Assembly: GCA_035295125.1 (NCBI GenBank)
Contig: DATGJP010000068.1
Span: forward strand, 124,001-188,000
DNA length: 64,000 bases
Direction of reading: 5' to 3'
Origin: JAICMB01 sp035295125
GTDB taxonomy: Bacteria; Acidobacteriota; Terriglobia; Bryobacterales; Bryobacteraceae
The notes below the pieces were generated by a model that did not search any database, was not told where the DNA came from, and saw nothing but the letters and a program-made list of their open reading frames with translations. A program made the translations under genes and the position numbers. The first letter of the stretch is position 1, and each line of letters starts with the position of its first letter. Positions 52,906 through 61,471 of the stretch are shown here, in pieces.

Positions 52906-53464
52906 AGCTCACACTCACGCGATAACGGAAGAATGGGTCGGTCTGCGATGGGGGCATGGAGTTCATCGGAGAAATCGCCCCAAACTGCGCCGCCCCTTCG
53001 AGGCGCTTCATGAATTCAAGTACAGGTCCGGGATCTTTGGCGGCAACCACCATGTCCAGCCAGACCCGGTTCTGCGAGTCCACTTGCGGCAGGCGAACCG
53101 TGATCAACCGCACCTCGGGGGGCATCACCTTCTCGAGGTCGGAAAACAGCTTCGTCCAACTGATCGCCTTGTGCTGGATCAGCTTGTTGAGGAAAAGACT
53201 GCGATCGATTACAGCGGCATTGGCCGGCTCGGTGAGCTTGGCCGTAAGTTGACCTTGTTCACGATCCAGCACCGCAACCTGCCTCTCCAGGCGATCGCGC
53301 AGTACTCGAATGCCGAATGCCTCGCCATGTTCGGACCAGATATAAAAGCCCTGGAGACCCAGACCTGCCAGCAGCAGGAGGCTCAAAGCCACGGCGCCGA
53401 CAATCAGCGGCCGATCACGCCGGAACGGCTCTGTCGCGAGGTTGATCGGAATCTTCACTGCCAT
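52889..53464 (-). CDS. pilN: Type IV pilus inner-membrane protein PilN
   Basis: 191 residues beginning MAVKIPINLATEPFRRDRP; the INLA element resembles the PilN motif that binds PilM. A membrane helix (about 22-42) and a coiled coil (VLRDRLERQVAVLDREQGQL) lead to the fimbrial-assembly ferredoxin-like domain. It bridges cytoplasmic PilM and periplasmic PilO. It starts three bases after pilM. Confidence 0.87.
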   Translation of the reverse strand: MAVKIPINLATEPFRRDRPLIVGAVALSLLLLAGLGLQGFYIWSEHGEAFGIRVLRDRLERQVAVLDREQGQLTAKLTEPANAAVIDRSLFLNKLIQHKAISWTKLFSDLEKVMPPEVRLITVRLPQVDSQNRVWLDMVVAAKDPGPVLEFMKRLEGAAQFGAISPMNSMPPSQTDPFFRYRVSVSYAQKL

Positions 53465-53467
53465 GAG

Positions 53468-54346
53468 TTAACCTTTCGCCGACTCCAGATACCCCAGAAG
53501 TCCGGCATTGTTTTGCCCCAGCATGCCCAGTCGCGACTGCAGCTGCTCTACGCGGACATCCCAGTGCTCTTCCCATTCGCGAGCCAGGTCTGCGCTACGC
53601 GCTCCGAAGCCGCACAAGAGGATCCGGTTCGGTTTCGTGGCGAGTTCGTCCTCGATATACGCCACGGTGGGGTGCAGAACATCTTCGATTTCTTCCTGCG
53701 AATCGTCCGCCATCTCAACGCAGCGAACCAGCTTCAGGACGCTGCCGTCCAGAACCATTGCCGTGAGCGTGCGGCCGGTGAGCTTGGCGGCGATCCTCAG
53801 ACCCTCTGGCTGGATGAGGTTCAACATGGCGAGGGCGGAGGTTGTCACGAAGCCGGGTAGAATCCCCAAGGCGCGAAACGGAGCCTCGTACCGGGTTACG
53901 ATTTCCCGCGCCATGATAGCCACCACGACTTCGATCTTCTTGCTGTTCGTGGCCGGCTGCGCCGAATAGCTCAACAGCGCGGTATCGACGTCGAACGGAA
54001 CACTCTTCTTCATTCGAAATCGCACCAGCGCTATTTGTTCTTCCGGGTTCGACGGAAAAGCATCGAAATCCAGCACGGCGACACGCGCGGCATAATCCGG
54101 AAGGATGAGCGCGGCGCGGCGTTTGCGGTGTCCGTTCGACGGCGCCACCTGGTTGATCTTGGCCTGAAGAGCTTCGGCGTTCTGCACGTTGTCATGTACC
54201 GGCGAAACGCTCAGCAGCGGTTCTTCGAACGCCTCAAAGCTGGGTTGGACCTGATCGCCGATCTTCGCAAAAGCAACGCCGGCTTCCGATAGTTCAAACG
54301 CGCACGAAGGCGGAGGATCTTTCAAAAGTTTGGCCAGACTCGTCAT
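53468..54346 (-). CDS. pilM: Type IV pilus assembly ATPase-like PilM
   Basis: 292 residues of actin-like fold (PilM/GspL type): LSEAGVAFAKIGD at the phosphate-1 region, RRAALILPDYAARVAVLDFDAFP, FRMKKSVPFDVDTALLSYS, and NRILLCGFGARSADLAREWEEHW near the end. It forms a cytoplasmic ring element that binds the PilN tail. ATG 54346 shares one base with the pilB stop (TAATG). It is somewhat shorter than most PilM (about 350), with a compact nucleotide-binding part. Confidence 0.85.
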   Translation of the reverse strand: MTSLAKLLKDPPPSCAFELSEAGVAFAKIGDQVQPSFEAFEEPLLSVSPVHDNVQNAEALQAKINQVAPSNGHRKRRAALILPDYAARVAVLDFDAFPSNPEEQIALVRFRMKKSVPFDVDTALLSYSAQPATNSKKIEVVVAIMAREIVTRYEAPFRALGILPGFVTTSALAMLNLIQPEGLRIAAKLTGRTLTAMVLDGSVLKLVRCVEMADDSQEEIEDVLHPTVAYIEDELATKPNRILLCGFGARSADLAREWEEHWDVRVEQLQSRLGMLGQNNAGLLGYLESAKG

Positions 54347-55971
54347 TAACCCTCGATGAATGTGACCTTGTTAATTTCTTTCAGCGTCGTGAGACCCAGG
54401 CGCGCCTTCTCTAAGGCCGATTCGCGGAGGAATGTCATCCCCTCGTCGCGCGACACACGCTTGATTTCGGAAGCGGGCCGTTTGTCGAGAATCATTTCGC
54501 GGATGCGCTCGCTAAGGTCGAGCAGTTCGTGGATGGCGGTTCGGCCGCGAAACCCGGTGCCGCCGCACTCGAAGCACCCGACACCCTCGACAAACTTGAC
54601 GTCGCGCCATTCGGCGGGGTTGAGCCCGCTCTCGACCAGGTAATCGTCCGGATAACGAACTGTTTTCTGGCAGTGCGGGCAGATCAAGCGGACCAGGCGC
54701 TGTGCCAGGATGCAGTTCAGGGCTGACACGAAATTATATGGCTCAACACCCATGTTCAGGAAGCGGCCGAGTACGTCGAGCACGTTGTTGGCGTGGACGG
54801 TGGTGAACACCAGGTGTCCGGTGAGGGCGGCGTTAATGGCGATCTGCGCGGTTTCCTGGTCACGAATTTCGCCGACCATGATCTTGTCGGGGTCGTGGCG
54901 CAGGATCGAGCGCAGGCCGCGGGCAAACGTCAGACCCTTTTTCTCATTGACGGGAATCTGCGTAATGCCCTTGATCTGGTATTCGACCGGGTCCTCAATT
55001 GTGATGATCTTGTCTTCGTCGTTCTTGATTTCGCTCAACGCGGCGTAAAGCGTCGTGGTTTTACCGGAACCCGTAGGACCGGTCACCAGCACCATTCCAT
55101 ACGGTTCCTTGATGTAGCGGCGGAATTTCGTGATGTCGCTGTCCGAAAAGCCAACCACGTCGAGGCTGAGTTTAGCGAACTTCTCGCTCATCGACTCTTT
55201 GTCGAGGACACGGAGGACGGCGTCTTCGCCGTGTATGGTGGGCATGATGGAAACGCGGAAGTCGATCAGGCGGCCCTTGTAACGGACGCGGAAACGGCCG
55301 TCCTGGGGAACGCGGCGTTCGGCGATGTCCAACTCGCTCATGACCTTCAGGCGGGACAGAATTGTCGAATGCCAGTCCTTGGCGATCGGCGGCATGGCAT
55401 AGTGCAGCACGCCGTCAATACGGTACTTGATGGCCACTTCCTGGTCGCGCGTTTCGACGTGAATATCCGAAGCGCGGCGTTCGAGTGCGTTGAAGATCGT
55501 GGTGTCGACCAGCTTAATGACCGGGGCGATATCATTGTCGATTGCTGTCAGCTTGTCAATCGACAGCGTTTCATCGGGGTTTTCCTCATCCCCCACAACA
55601 TCGAGCGCGAATCCTTCGGTGACCTCCTCGAGTACGCGCTGCGACTGTTCCGTTTTCTTGAGCAGATCGGAGATCTGCGTCAGCGTTGCCACCTTGACCC
55701 GCAGCTTCTTCTGCAGCAGGACCGACAACTCGTCGATCAGGTTGAGGTTGCGGGGGTCGGCGAGGGCAATTTCGAGCGTCCCGTTCTGGCCGGAGATGGG
55801 CACGAAGTTGTACCGGAACATCAGGTCGACGGGCACGGAATGGAACAGATCGTGGTCGATGCGCACTTCGCGCAGATCGACGAAATCATGCCGATAGCGC
55901 AAGGCGAGCGCCTGCGCCTGCTCCGACTCCTTCGCCGGGTCCGTCATTTTCAGTCGATCAGCAGCGGCCAT
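54346..55971 (-). CDS. pilB: Type IV pilus / type II secretion assembly ATPase (PilB/GspE)
   Basis: 541 residues. The N-terminal GspE_N-like domain (about 20-120) is followed by the ATPase: Walker A GPTGSGKT (298-305), Asp and His boxes (ITIEDPVEYQI, LTGHLVFTTVHANN), and the C-terminal zinc-binding cysteines in CPHCQK and CFECGGTG. It powers pilin or pseudopilin polymerisation at the inner membrane. It is followed by pilM and preceded by pilC. Confidence 0.94.
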   Translation of the reverse strand: MAAADRLKMTDPAKESEQAQALALRYRHDFVDLREVRIDHDLFHSVPVDLMFRYNFVPISGQNGTLEIALADPRNLNLIDELSVLLQKKLRVKVATLTQISDLLKKTEQSQRVLEEVTEGFALDVVGDEENPDETLSIDKLTAIDNDIAPVIKLVDTTIFNALERRASDIHVETRDQEVAIKYRIDGVLHYAMPPIAKDWHSTILSRLKVMSELDIAERRVPQDGRFRVRYKGRLIDFRVSIMPTIHGEDAVLRVLDKESMSEKFAKLSLDVVGFSDSDITKFRRYIKEPYGMVLVTGPTGSGKTTTLYAALSEIKNDEDKIITIEDPVEYQIKGITQIPVNEKKGLTFARGLRSILRHDPDKIMVGEIRDQETAQIAINAALTGHLVFTTVHANNVLDVLGRFLNMGVEPYNFVSALNCILAQRLVRLICPHCQKTVRYPDDYLVESGLNPAEWRDVKFVEGVGCFECGGTGFRGRTAIHELLDLSERIREMILDKRPASEIKRVSRDEGMTFLRESALEKARLGLTTLKEINKVTFIEG

Positions 55972-55983
55972 ATCCTTCTTTCT

Positions 55984-57195
55984 TTAACGCAGCGTGTCGG
56001 CCAGGGAGAAAATCGGCAGATACAACGCCACGAGCACGAACGTGACAAAACAACCCATGAAGATCATGATGGCGGGCTCGATCAGCGATAAAGCCGCGGT
56101 CATGCGCGTGGTCACGTCGTCTTCATAAAACTCCGCAACGCTCGTCAGCATGGCCGGTAGTGCGCCAGTCGATTCGCCAACTTCTATCATGTCTATGGAA
56201 AGTCCGGGGAAGATCTTGGTTTGTTTGAGGGCGGATGAGAGCGCCTGCCCTTCCTTTACCATTTTCCCAGCTTTTTCGAGAGTTTTCTTCAGTAAAGTGG
56301 TGCCGAGCGAACTTCCCGCCGTATCAAGAGCTTGCACGAGGGGAATGCCGCCGACGAGCAGCGTCGACAGCACACGCGAGAATTGCGAGACCTGGTACTT
56401 GATCCAGATTTCGCCGATCATCGGCAGCTTTAACCTGGCGCGGTCCACCCATTCCTCACCATTCGGCGTCTTCGCCCAAAACCGGAACGCAATTGCGGCA
56501 ACAATCAGGCCGGCGAACCCGGCCAGGATATAGCTGCGGGCCGTCGTGCCGAGAGCAATCAACAACTGGGTGGCTGGAGGCAGTTTCGCCTGCATGCTGT
56601 TGTACAGTTCCGCAAAATTCGGAACGACGTAGGTGATCAAAAACACCATCAGGCAGATCACCAGGATCAGCAGAAGCGCCGGATAAATCAACGACATCAG
56701 CAGCTTCTTACGCACCGCCATGGACAGCTTCTGGTAGTTGATGTAGCGCTCCAGAACCTCGCCGAGCGCGCCGCTCTTCTCACCCGCCATGACGGAGGTC
56801 ACGTAAATCGGCGGGAAGACTCCCTGGCGCCCAAATGCGTCCGATAGCAGCGAACCGTTCTTGACCTCCTCGCGGACAAGCTTGATGTGAGGACCAAGTT
56901 TGGCATCCGTGAGGCGCTCGGACAGGAGATCGAGCCCTTTCAGAATTGGCAGGCCGGCCCGGATCAGCGTCACAAACTGCTGATTGAAAATCAGAAACTT
57001 CTCGAGGTTGAGTTTCTTCTTGCGGCCGATATTCATCTGTATACCGGCGATTTCGCGGCCGCGTTCTTTGATGGAATAGATCAGGAAGCCCTGCTGCGTG
57101 TAGCGCTCGCGCAGCTCGTTTTCGGTACTGGCTTCCATCACCTTCTGGTGGACTTCGCCGCGGGAGTCGGCGTACTTCACTGCGTATTCCGCCAT
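55984..57195 (-). CDS. pilC: Type IV pilus / type II secretion platform protein (PilC/GspF)
   Basis: 403 residues with two GspF domains (about 70-190 and 270-395). Each has the LxEGxxLSxAL-type motif (NGSLLSDAFGRQGVFPPIYVTSVMAGEKSGALGEVLE, then EGQALSSALKQTKIFPGLSIDMIEVGESTGALPAML) and nearby membrane helices (about 165-190, 215-235, 370-395). It is the inner-membrane platform driven by PilB. It starts one base after lolA and precedes pilB by 12 bases. Confidence 0.94.
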   Translation of the reverse strand: MAEYAVKYADSRGEVHQKVMEASTENELRERYTQQGFLIYSIKERGREIAGIQMNIGRKKKLNLEKFLIFNQQFVTLIRAGLPILKGLDLLSERLTDAKLGPHIKLVREEVKNGSLLSDAFGRQGVFPPIYVTSVMAGEKSGALGEVLERYINYQKLSMAVRKKLLMSLIYPALLLILVICLMVFLITYVVPNFAELYNSMQAKLPPATQLLIALGTTARSYILAGFAGLIVAAIAFRFWAKTPNGEEWVDRARLKLPMIGEIWIKYQVSQFSRVLSTLLVGGIPLVQALDTAGSSLGTTLLKKTLEKAGKMVKEGQALSSALKQTKIFPGLSIDMIEVGESTGALPAMLTSVAEFYEDDVTTRMTAALSLIEPAIMIFMGCFVTFVLVALYLPIFSLADTLR

Positions 57196-57196
57196 A

Positions 57197-57856
57197 CTAT
57201 TGGCTCGCCTCCGCAGTCACCAGGGTCGCTCCAGCCGGCATCTGGAACTTGAAAAGCACGTCGTTCACCATCGGGTTGAGCTTTTCGTTATCGAATTTGA
57301 ACGCCAGAACCGATTGGTCCGCCCCACGGATCTCGAGATTGCGGATCTGAAAGTCCGGCGCGGCGGTCAGCTTGATGCCGTCATAGGGCAGTTTGTCAGT
57401 CTTGGCTTTGGCTGTTATGACAAAGGCGCTGCCCTCAGGCTTGATCTCGAAATCCCGAAACTCCTTTTGAAAGTCCAACTTACCGAGGAGAAAAGCCAGC
57501 GGCGCACGCATGTCTTCGGAGGCTTTCAAGGGTTGCTTTTCGACCTTCTTGGAATCCGGAGTGTAGAGGTAGACGTCCTTTCCATCCGAGACAAAGAGCT
57601 TCCCGGAAGGGGCGGAATAGTCCCAGCGCATACGCCCCGGCTTGCGAAGTGTCAGCAGCCCCGACTCGGTCTGTCGCGGCCGTCCCTGCGCCGTATAGGT
57701 CTCAGTAAATGAGACTTGGAGCGTTCTCGCGTGGTTGTAACGGTCCTGTATGCTCTTCAAAATACGAGAGCTGTCGTCATCGGCGGCTCCGGCCAGAACT
57801 GAGCCTAGACACAGGCACACGCAGAGTGCTATTGGGATCGCCGATGTACGGGTCAC
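57197..57856 (-). CDS. lolA: Outer-membrane lipoprotein carrier protein LolA
   Basis: 219 residues. A signal peptide (about 1-25, LCVCLCLGSVLAGA) precedes the LolA open beta-barrel: LQVSFTETYTAQGRPRQTESGLLTLRKPGRMRWDYSAPSGKLFVSDGKDVYLYTPDSKKVEKQPL. It shuttles lipoproteins across the periplasm from LolCDE to the outer membrane. The start is GTG 57856. It heads the pil operon, with one base to pilC. Confidence 0.9.
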   Translation of the reverse strand: MTRTSAIPIALCVCLCLGSVLAGAADDDSSRILKSIQDRYNHARTLQVSFTETYTAQGRPRQTESGLLTLRKPGRMRWDYSAPSGKLFVSDGKDVYLYTPDSKKVEKQPLKASEDMRAPLAFLLGKLDFQKEFRDFEIKPEGSAFVITAKAKTDKLPYDGIKLTAAPDFQIRNLEIRGADQSVLAFKFDNEKLNPMVNDVLFKFQMPAGATLVTAEASQ

Positions 57857-58221
57857 AAAGAGTTAGACGCAATTTGGGGGCCGAGCGTGGAGCAAAGGTG
57901 GGAGCTATAGTTGCACCATTGTGATGCCTAAGGTGTTATGAAGGCTGCATCGAAACCCAATCCGGCAGAGCGCGAGCCTTTCGGCGGTTGGCTCCTGAAG
58001 TCAAATCGATGGCAGAAACTAGCGCTACCGATCCGAAGGAAGCTAGCTGTTGGAGCGCGAAGTCGAGACCTGGACAATCTGCCGCCGAATCCCAAAACGT
58101 TCCTGCTTCGAAGGACAGCTCGCTGGCAGGTCTTGAACTTCTCTTCACTTCGTCGAGCGGCGCATCGCAAGAAATCTAGGTGACATTATGGGGGGCTGGA
58201 GCAACTGTTTTGGGTGATTGG
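57857..58221. other. Intergenic region upstream of lolA, no convincing gene
   Basis: 365 bases. Several short frames on both strands lack ribosome sites and recognisable products. It must hold the lolA-pil promoter; TTAGGC...TATAGC on the minus strand (about 57905-57935, 16-base spacing) is a weak candidate. I see no hairpin of the repeat family here. Confidence 0.4.
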
Positions 58222-58458
58222 TTACTTCAGCGTCTCTGTAATTTCAATATCCCGTTTCAGAACTTCGGTTACGAGTTCTGAAACCTCCAAGCCTCGTTCC
58301 TTCGCCTTGCCAGAGAAATACTCCCAAACACTCCGTTCGATGGAAACAGGCATTAAAACTCGGGCGCCGGGAGGTATGTGATGCAGGCCGCGAGTACCCT
58401 TCGAGAAGTCGATCTGGTGAGGCATTTCGTTTTCGGGATTAACGTCCGGACCTTTCAT
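58222..58458 (-). CDS. brnA: BrnA-type ribbon-helix-helix antitoxin
   Basis: 78 residues containing QIDFSKGTRGLHH (the BrnA N-terminal signature) and a ribbon-helix-helix end (VLMPVSIERSVWEYFSGKAKERGLEVSELVTEVLKRDIEI). BrnA binds and neutralises the BrnT ribonuclease and represses the operon. It overlaps the preceding brnT stop as ATGA. It appears intact while its toxin gene is broken. Confidence 0.85.
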   Translation of the reverse strand: MKGPDVNPENEMPHQIDFSKGTRGLHHIPPGARVLMPVSIERSVWEYFSGKAKERGLEVSELVTEVLKRDIEITETLK

Positions 58459-58747
58459 ACTTCCTCTCGATATTGACGGGACTCCTTCTGCGTCGCCCTA
58501 CGAGCAGAAATAAGCCGGATCTTAAATGCGGCTAAATCGAACTCGGACCACAGATAGACGACGCCAGCATCACGCCGTTTCTTGCGACACCGACCGAGAA
58601 CCAACGGTCCTCGGTAGCACTATGCTCCAAATCAGGTACTGTGAGCAACCGCGGATCATAGAAAACCGTTGATGCCAGCTCAAAGCTAATCCGATGCTTC
58701 CGGAAATTCGCGTCTGCCTTCGCTCGGTCCCACTCGAACTGGAAAAC
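58455..58747 (-). pseudogene. brnT: BrnT-type ribonuclease toxin gene, frameshifted
   Basis: On the minus strand the first frame gives FEWDRAKADANFRKHRISF, VPDLEHSATEDRWFSVGVAR and NGVMLASS, then stops. The next frame gives VVYLWSEFDLAAFKIRLISARRATQKESRQYREEV and ends at 58455. Together they are a full BrnT (about 95 residues). One G missing near 58560-58566 would rejoin them as MLAVVYLW. No ATG, GTG or TTG is in a normal place before FEWD, which also favours decay. It lies immediately after the DUF2059 gene and before brnA. Confidence 0.82.
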
Positions 58748-58772
58748 TGATCCGGTGATGACCGCCTCCGAC

Positions 58773-59285
58773 TTACTTCTGATCTTTCGGAGAGCCTGTC
58801 TTGTACTTCTCCTTCACTTCGTTGGTAATCCGTTCAATCTCCGGCATCAGATCACCAACCTGCTGCTGGGTCAGAGCCATCGTCTTCTGAACCAGGCTTG
58901 GCATCTTCTGGCTCATGGCGCGGCCCGCGGGAGACCTATAGAAGGCCAGGATGCCCGTCACTTCTTCTTCCGTAAACGTGTCACCGTAGACCTGTTTGTA
59001 GGTCGGCTTCAGCTTTTCCCAGCTCAGCCGCTCCGACACCATGGCGAGTATCCGCTTCTGCGTCTCCGCCGCCGCGTTGACGGCGTCGGGCGGCATCTCT
59101 TTTCCGCCGAGTTGCTGGCGAATCATGCCCTCGACCATGTCCTTCATCGAATCCATGATCTGAGTCTGGGCCTGGTTGACATTCATGAGCGTTAACAGCT
59201 CTTCGATTTTGGCGCCTTTGGTCGTTTCGTCAGCGCGCAAAACAGGGAACACCACGAGGGCGAGGAGACAAAGTACAGTTTTCAC
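58773..59285 (-). CDS. Exported DUF2059 protein
   Basis: 170 residues: signal peptide (MKTVLCLLALVVFPVLRA) and a helical domain typical of DUF2059 (KIEELLTLMNVNQAQTQIMDSM, YGDTFTEEEVTGILAFYRSPAGRAMSQKMPSLVQKTM). The function is unknown. It starts with GTG four bases after the csm5 stop, so it is likely in the same transcript as the CRISPR genes, but this may be chance neighbourhood. Confidence 0.85.
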   Translation of the reverse strand: MKTVLCLLALVVFPVLRADETTKGAKIEELLTLMNVNQAQTQIMDSMKDMVEGMIRQQLGGKEMPPDAVNAAAETQKRILAMVSERLSWEKLKPTYKQVYGDTFTEEEVTGILAFYRSPAGRAMSQKMPSLVQKTMALTQQQVGDLMPEIERITNEVKEKYKTGSPKDQK

Positions 59286-59289
59286 GGCT

Positions 59290-60435
59290 CTAACCCACTT
59301 CTAATTGTACGAATCCGGGAACGGTGGCCGGTTGGCCTCCGAGGAAGACGATCTTACGTGTTTTCGGGAAGGGAAGACCGCTTTGGATGGCTCGCGAATA
59401 GAACGGGAGCTGACGCAGGATATTGCGGTATTCGGCATTCTCGGTATCTGAGAAAGCCGCTTTGGAGAAGAATCCGGCTCCCCAGCCAAGCAGGAGCATG
59501 CAGCCGCTACCGCTCTCTTGCATGGCAGCTAAGCGCTGCTCCAAGGCATCCATTCCGGCCCTTAGGATCGCCAGCCCAGTAGTTTCGGCATAGCGCCTGT
59601 GTAGTTTGATGATGTCGCCCGCGTACTGGTTTACGAGCGTGAACAAAGCCGGAGTATCGAGGCGGTCCCGGCGGCGCAATGCCCTGGCGATTTCGGGCCG
59701 CTTCAGGAATTCGTTCTCACTCCAAATCCCTTCAAAGGTGGTTCCCGGAGGCGCCATCTCCGCGAACATCGGTGTGCTCTCCTCCGGACGCTTCGAGGAG
59801 CCTCGCGGAGCGGTTTTCCAACCCAGTTCCTGCCGCGGTCCACGCGCTTCCAGCGTGGAAACCCGAAGCAGGTAGATTTTGAAAACGTTCTCCGCGACCG
59901 GGTTGGAATCCGCGATGGCGACGTGGCGCATTTCATCGGCGCCGTTCCCGCCCAGGGTCGCATCTTCGAGCTGCTGGGCCGCCTGGCGGAAACCGCGGCC
60001 TTCGTTCCCGATCTTGGCAGCGGTCTGCTTCAGAAGTTCTTCGGTGGCCCGGCCGTGAACGGCGCCGGTCCGAAGCGCTCCTTTGAGCGCCGTGGCCGGA
60101 AGATAGGGACCCCGGGGACCGGTGGCGAAAGTCGGAATGAAAAGGTTCTCCGCACGGCCGCGTTCCCAGTGAGGCGTCGAACTGGAGTGCTCGAACGGAA
60201 TGCGCCGCTCGGAATAATTCTGGGCAAAACCGCCCCACGAGGCGAAATCAAGCTTATCGGCCTTTTTGAGCTGGCCAAGGTAGCCTTCCAGCCTCGGACC
60301 TTTGGCCAGCAAGCGAAAGATGCGGTTCTGGTCGAGGACATTCACCTGGTCGCGCCAGACCATGTAGTCGATGGGCGCGAGTCTTTGGCCGTCGCCGACC
60401 AGCGTCGGCGTCAGGCACGTGACCCGGTATCTCAT
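59290..60435 (-). CDS. csm5: Type III-A CRISPR effector protein Csm5
   Basis: 381 residues of RAMP fold beginning MRYRVTCLTPTLVGDGQRLAPIDYM; the L-T-P-x-L-V-G-D start and the central LPATALKGALRTGAV (the Y/LP-G-S-S-like loop) are Csm5/Csm3-like features. Csm5 caps the crRNA 3-prime side of the complex and helps its maturation. The start ATG 60435 overlaps the csm4 stop (ATGA). The upstream frame is out-of-frame csm4. It is the last csm gene. Confidence 0.88.
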   Translation of the reverse strand: MRYRVTCLTPTLVGDGQRLAPIDYMVWRDQVNVLDQNRIFRLLAKGPRLEGYLGQLKKADKLDFASWGGFAQNYSERRIPFEHSSSTPHWERGRAENLFIPTFATGPRGPYLPATALKGALRTGAVHGRATEELLKQTAAKIGNEGRGFRQAAQQLEDATLGGNGADEMRHVAIADSNPVAENVFKIYLLRVSTLEARGPRQELGWKTAPRGSSKRPEESTPMFAEMAPPGTTFEGIWSENEFLKRPEIARALRRRDRLDTPALFTLVNQYAGDIIKLHRRYAETTGLAILRAGMDALEQRLAAMQESGSGCMLLLGWGAGFFSKAAFSDTENAEYRNILRQLPFYSRAIQSGLPFPKTRKIVFLGGQPATVPGFVQLEVG

Positions 60436-61469
60436 AAGACACCTCGCCACGGAATTGCAATGGTGACTGCGTATCCGGCCCGGTACACTGGATGGGGAAA
60501 ATTGGCCGGCGACACGTCGCGGGCCTCGCCGCACGGCGCGTTGGACGCTACCAGGACTGAACCTTCCGAGATCATGAGCGTTTCGCGTTTGAGAGCGCCC
60601 CAATTTGAAGATGTCTCGGTCCGGCCGGTGCGCTGAATCGTCGCGTAGTTCCCCGTCTTCCAGTCGACACCATCAGATTCCGCCGGCGCGTAGACGGATA
60701 ACAACCAATGTGCCGCCGGCCACGGTACGCTGGGCTCATCCGGCGATTCCAGTTTCGGCGGCATGAGATCCACCTTCAGCGGATCGTCACTGCTCCATTC
60801 GGGGTCTTCAGACCTGCCCCAGCCTAATGAGCGGCCGCCACCAAAACCCGAATCGGCCAACAGGCGGAAGACACTGCGCAGGCGGGCTTCCCAACGTTCC
60901 CTAGCTTCATCCGATGAGTAAATGACCGCGGTCCACAGACCTGCATCGCGCGCGAATTCGATACAAGCCGTCGTGTGAGTTTCGACAAATGCCGGGCTGA
61001 GGCGGTCCACTGCCGCATTCGACCGAACGGATACCCGGAATGGGCCTTGACGAGCCTCCTTGCCGGTCGGAATCAGGCACTGGCTTTCGCCATCGAGCGT
61101 CCAGCGGTCCTCGTTGATTGGCTGGTCGGTCAGCAGGCCTTGAATCACGCTCAACGGAACGAAGCGAGCGCCCTTATATCGAATCTTGGGCGACGGGGCG
61201 GGCGGCCAGATGCTGCGCGGCGGGGTAACGTAAAGCAGGTCGTCCTGGAACGGGAAGAAGGAACTGAAACGCACCTCGGGTTCGCTGCCACGACGGGCAG
61301 TAGCGTCGAGCCATTCTTCCATGGCGCCAAGACGCTGCATGGTGGTAGTTACGGCCGAGAAGACGGAATCGCTGTGATAGATCACATCGATGCGGTCGCG
61401 ACTGCCGGAATCGGGTCCGAACCGCCAGGGTCCCGTCGGCCGGAACCGGACAATGGAGCCAGCTGACAT
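60432..61469 (-). CDS. csm4: Type III-A CRISPR effector protein Csm4
   Basis: 345 residues of RAMP fold. It starts MSAGSIVRFRPTGPWRFGP, with DVIYHSDSVFSAVTTTM and a glycine-rich loop GFGGGRSLGWGR typical of Csm4. It binds the 5-prime handle of crRNA and the Cas10 subunit. It starts two bases after csm3 and overlaps csm5 by four bases. Confidence 0.88.
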   Translation of the reverse strand: MSAGSIVRFRPTGPWRFGPDSGSRDRIDVIYHSDSVFSAVTTTMQRLGAMEEWLDATARRGSEPEVRFSSFFPFQDDLLYVTPPRSIWPPAPSPKIRYKGARFVPLSVIQGLLTDQPINEDRWTLDGESQCLIPTGKEARQGPFRVSVRSNAAVDRLSPAFVETHTTACIEFARDAGLWTAVIYSSDEARERWEARLRSVFRLLADSGFGGGRSLGWGRSEDPEWSSDDPLKVDLMPPKLESPDEPSVPWPAAHWLLSVYAPAESDGVDWKTGNYATIQRTGRTETSSNWGALKRETLMISEGSVLVASNAPCGEARDVSPANFPHPVYRAGYAVTIAIPWRGVL

Positions 61470-61471
61470 TC

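Noticed and set aside
54793..56091. 432-codon frame on the plus strand
   Set aside because: Antisense to pilB and pilC.
57928..58183. Short frames on both strands upstream of lolA
   Set aside because: No ribosome site, no repeat of codon pattern and no recognisable product; treated as non-coding.
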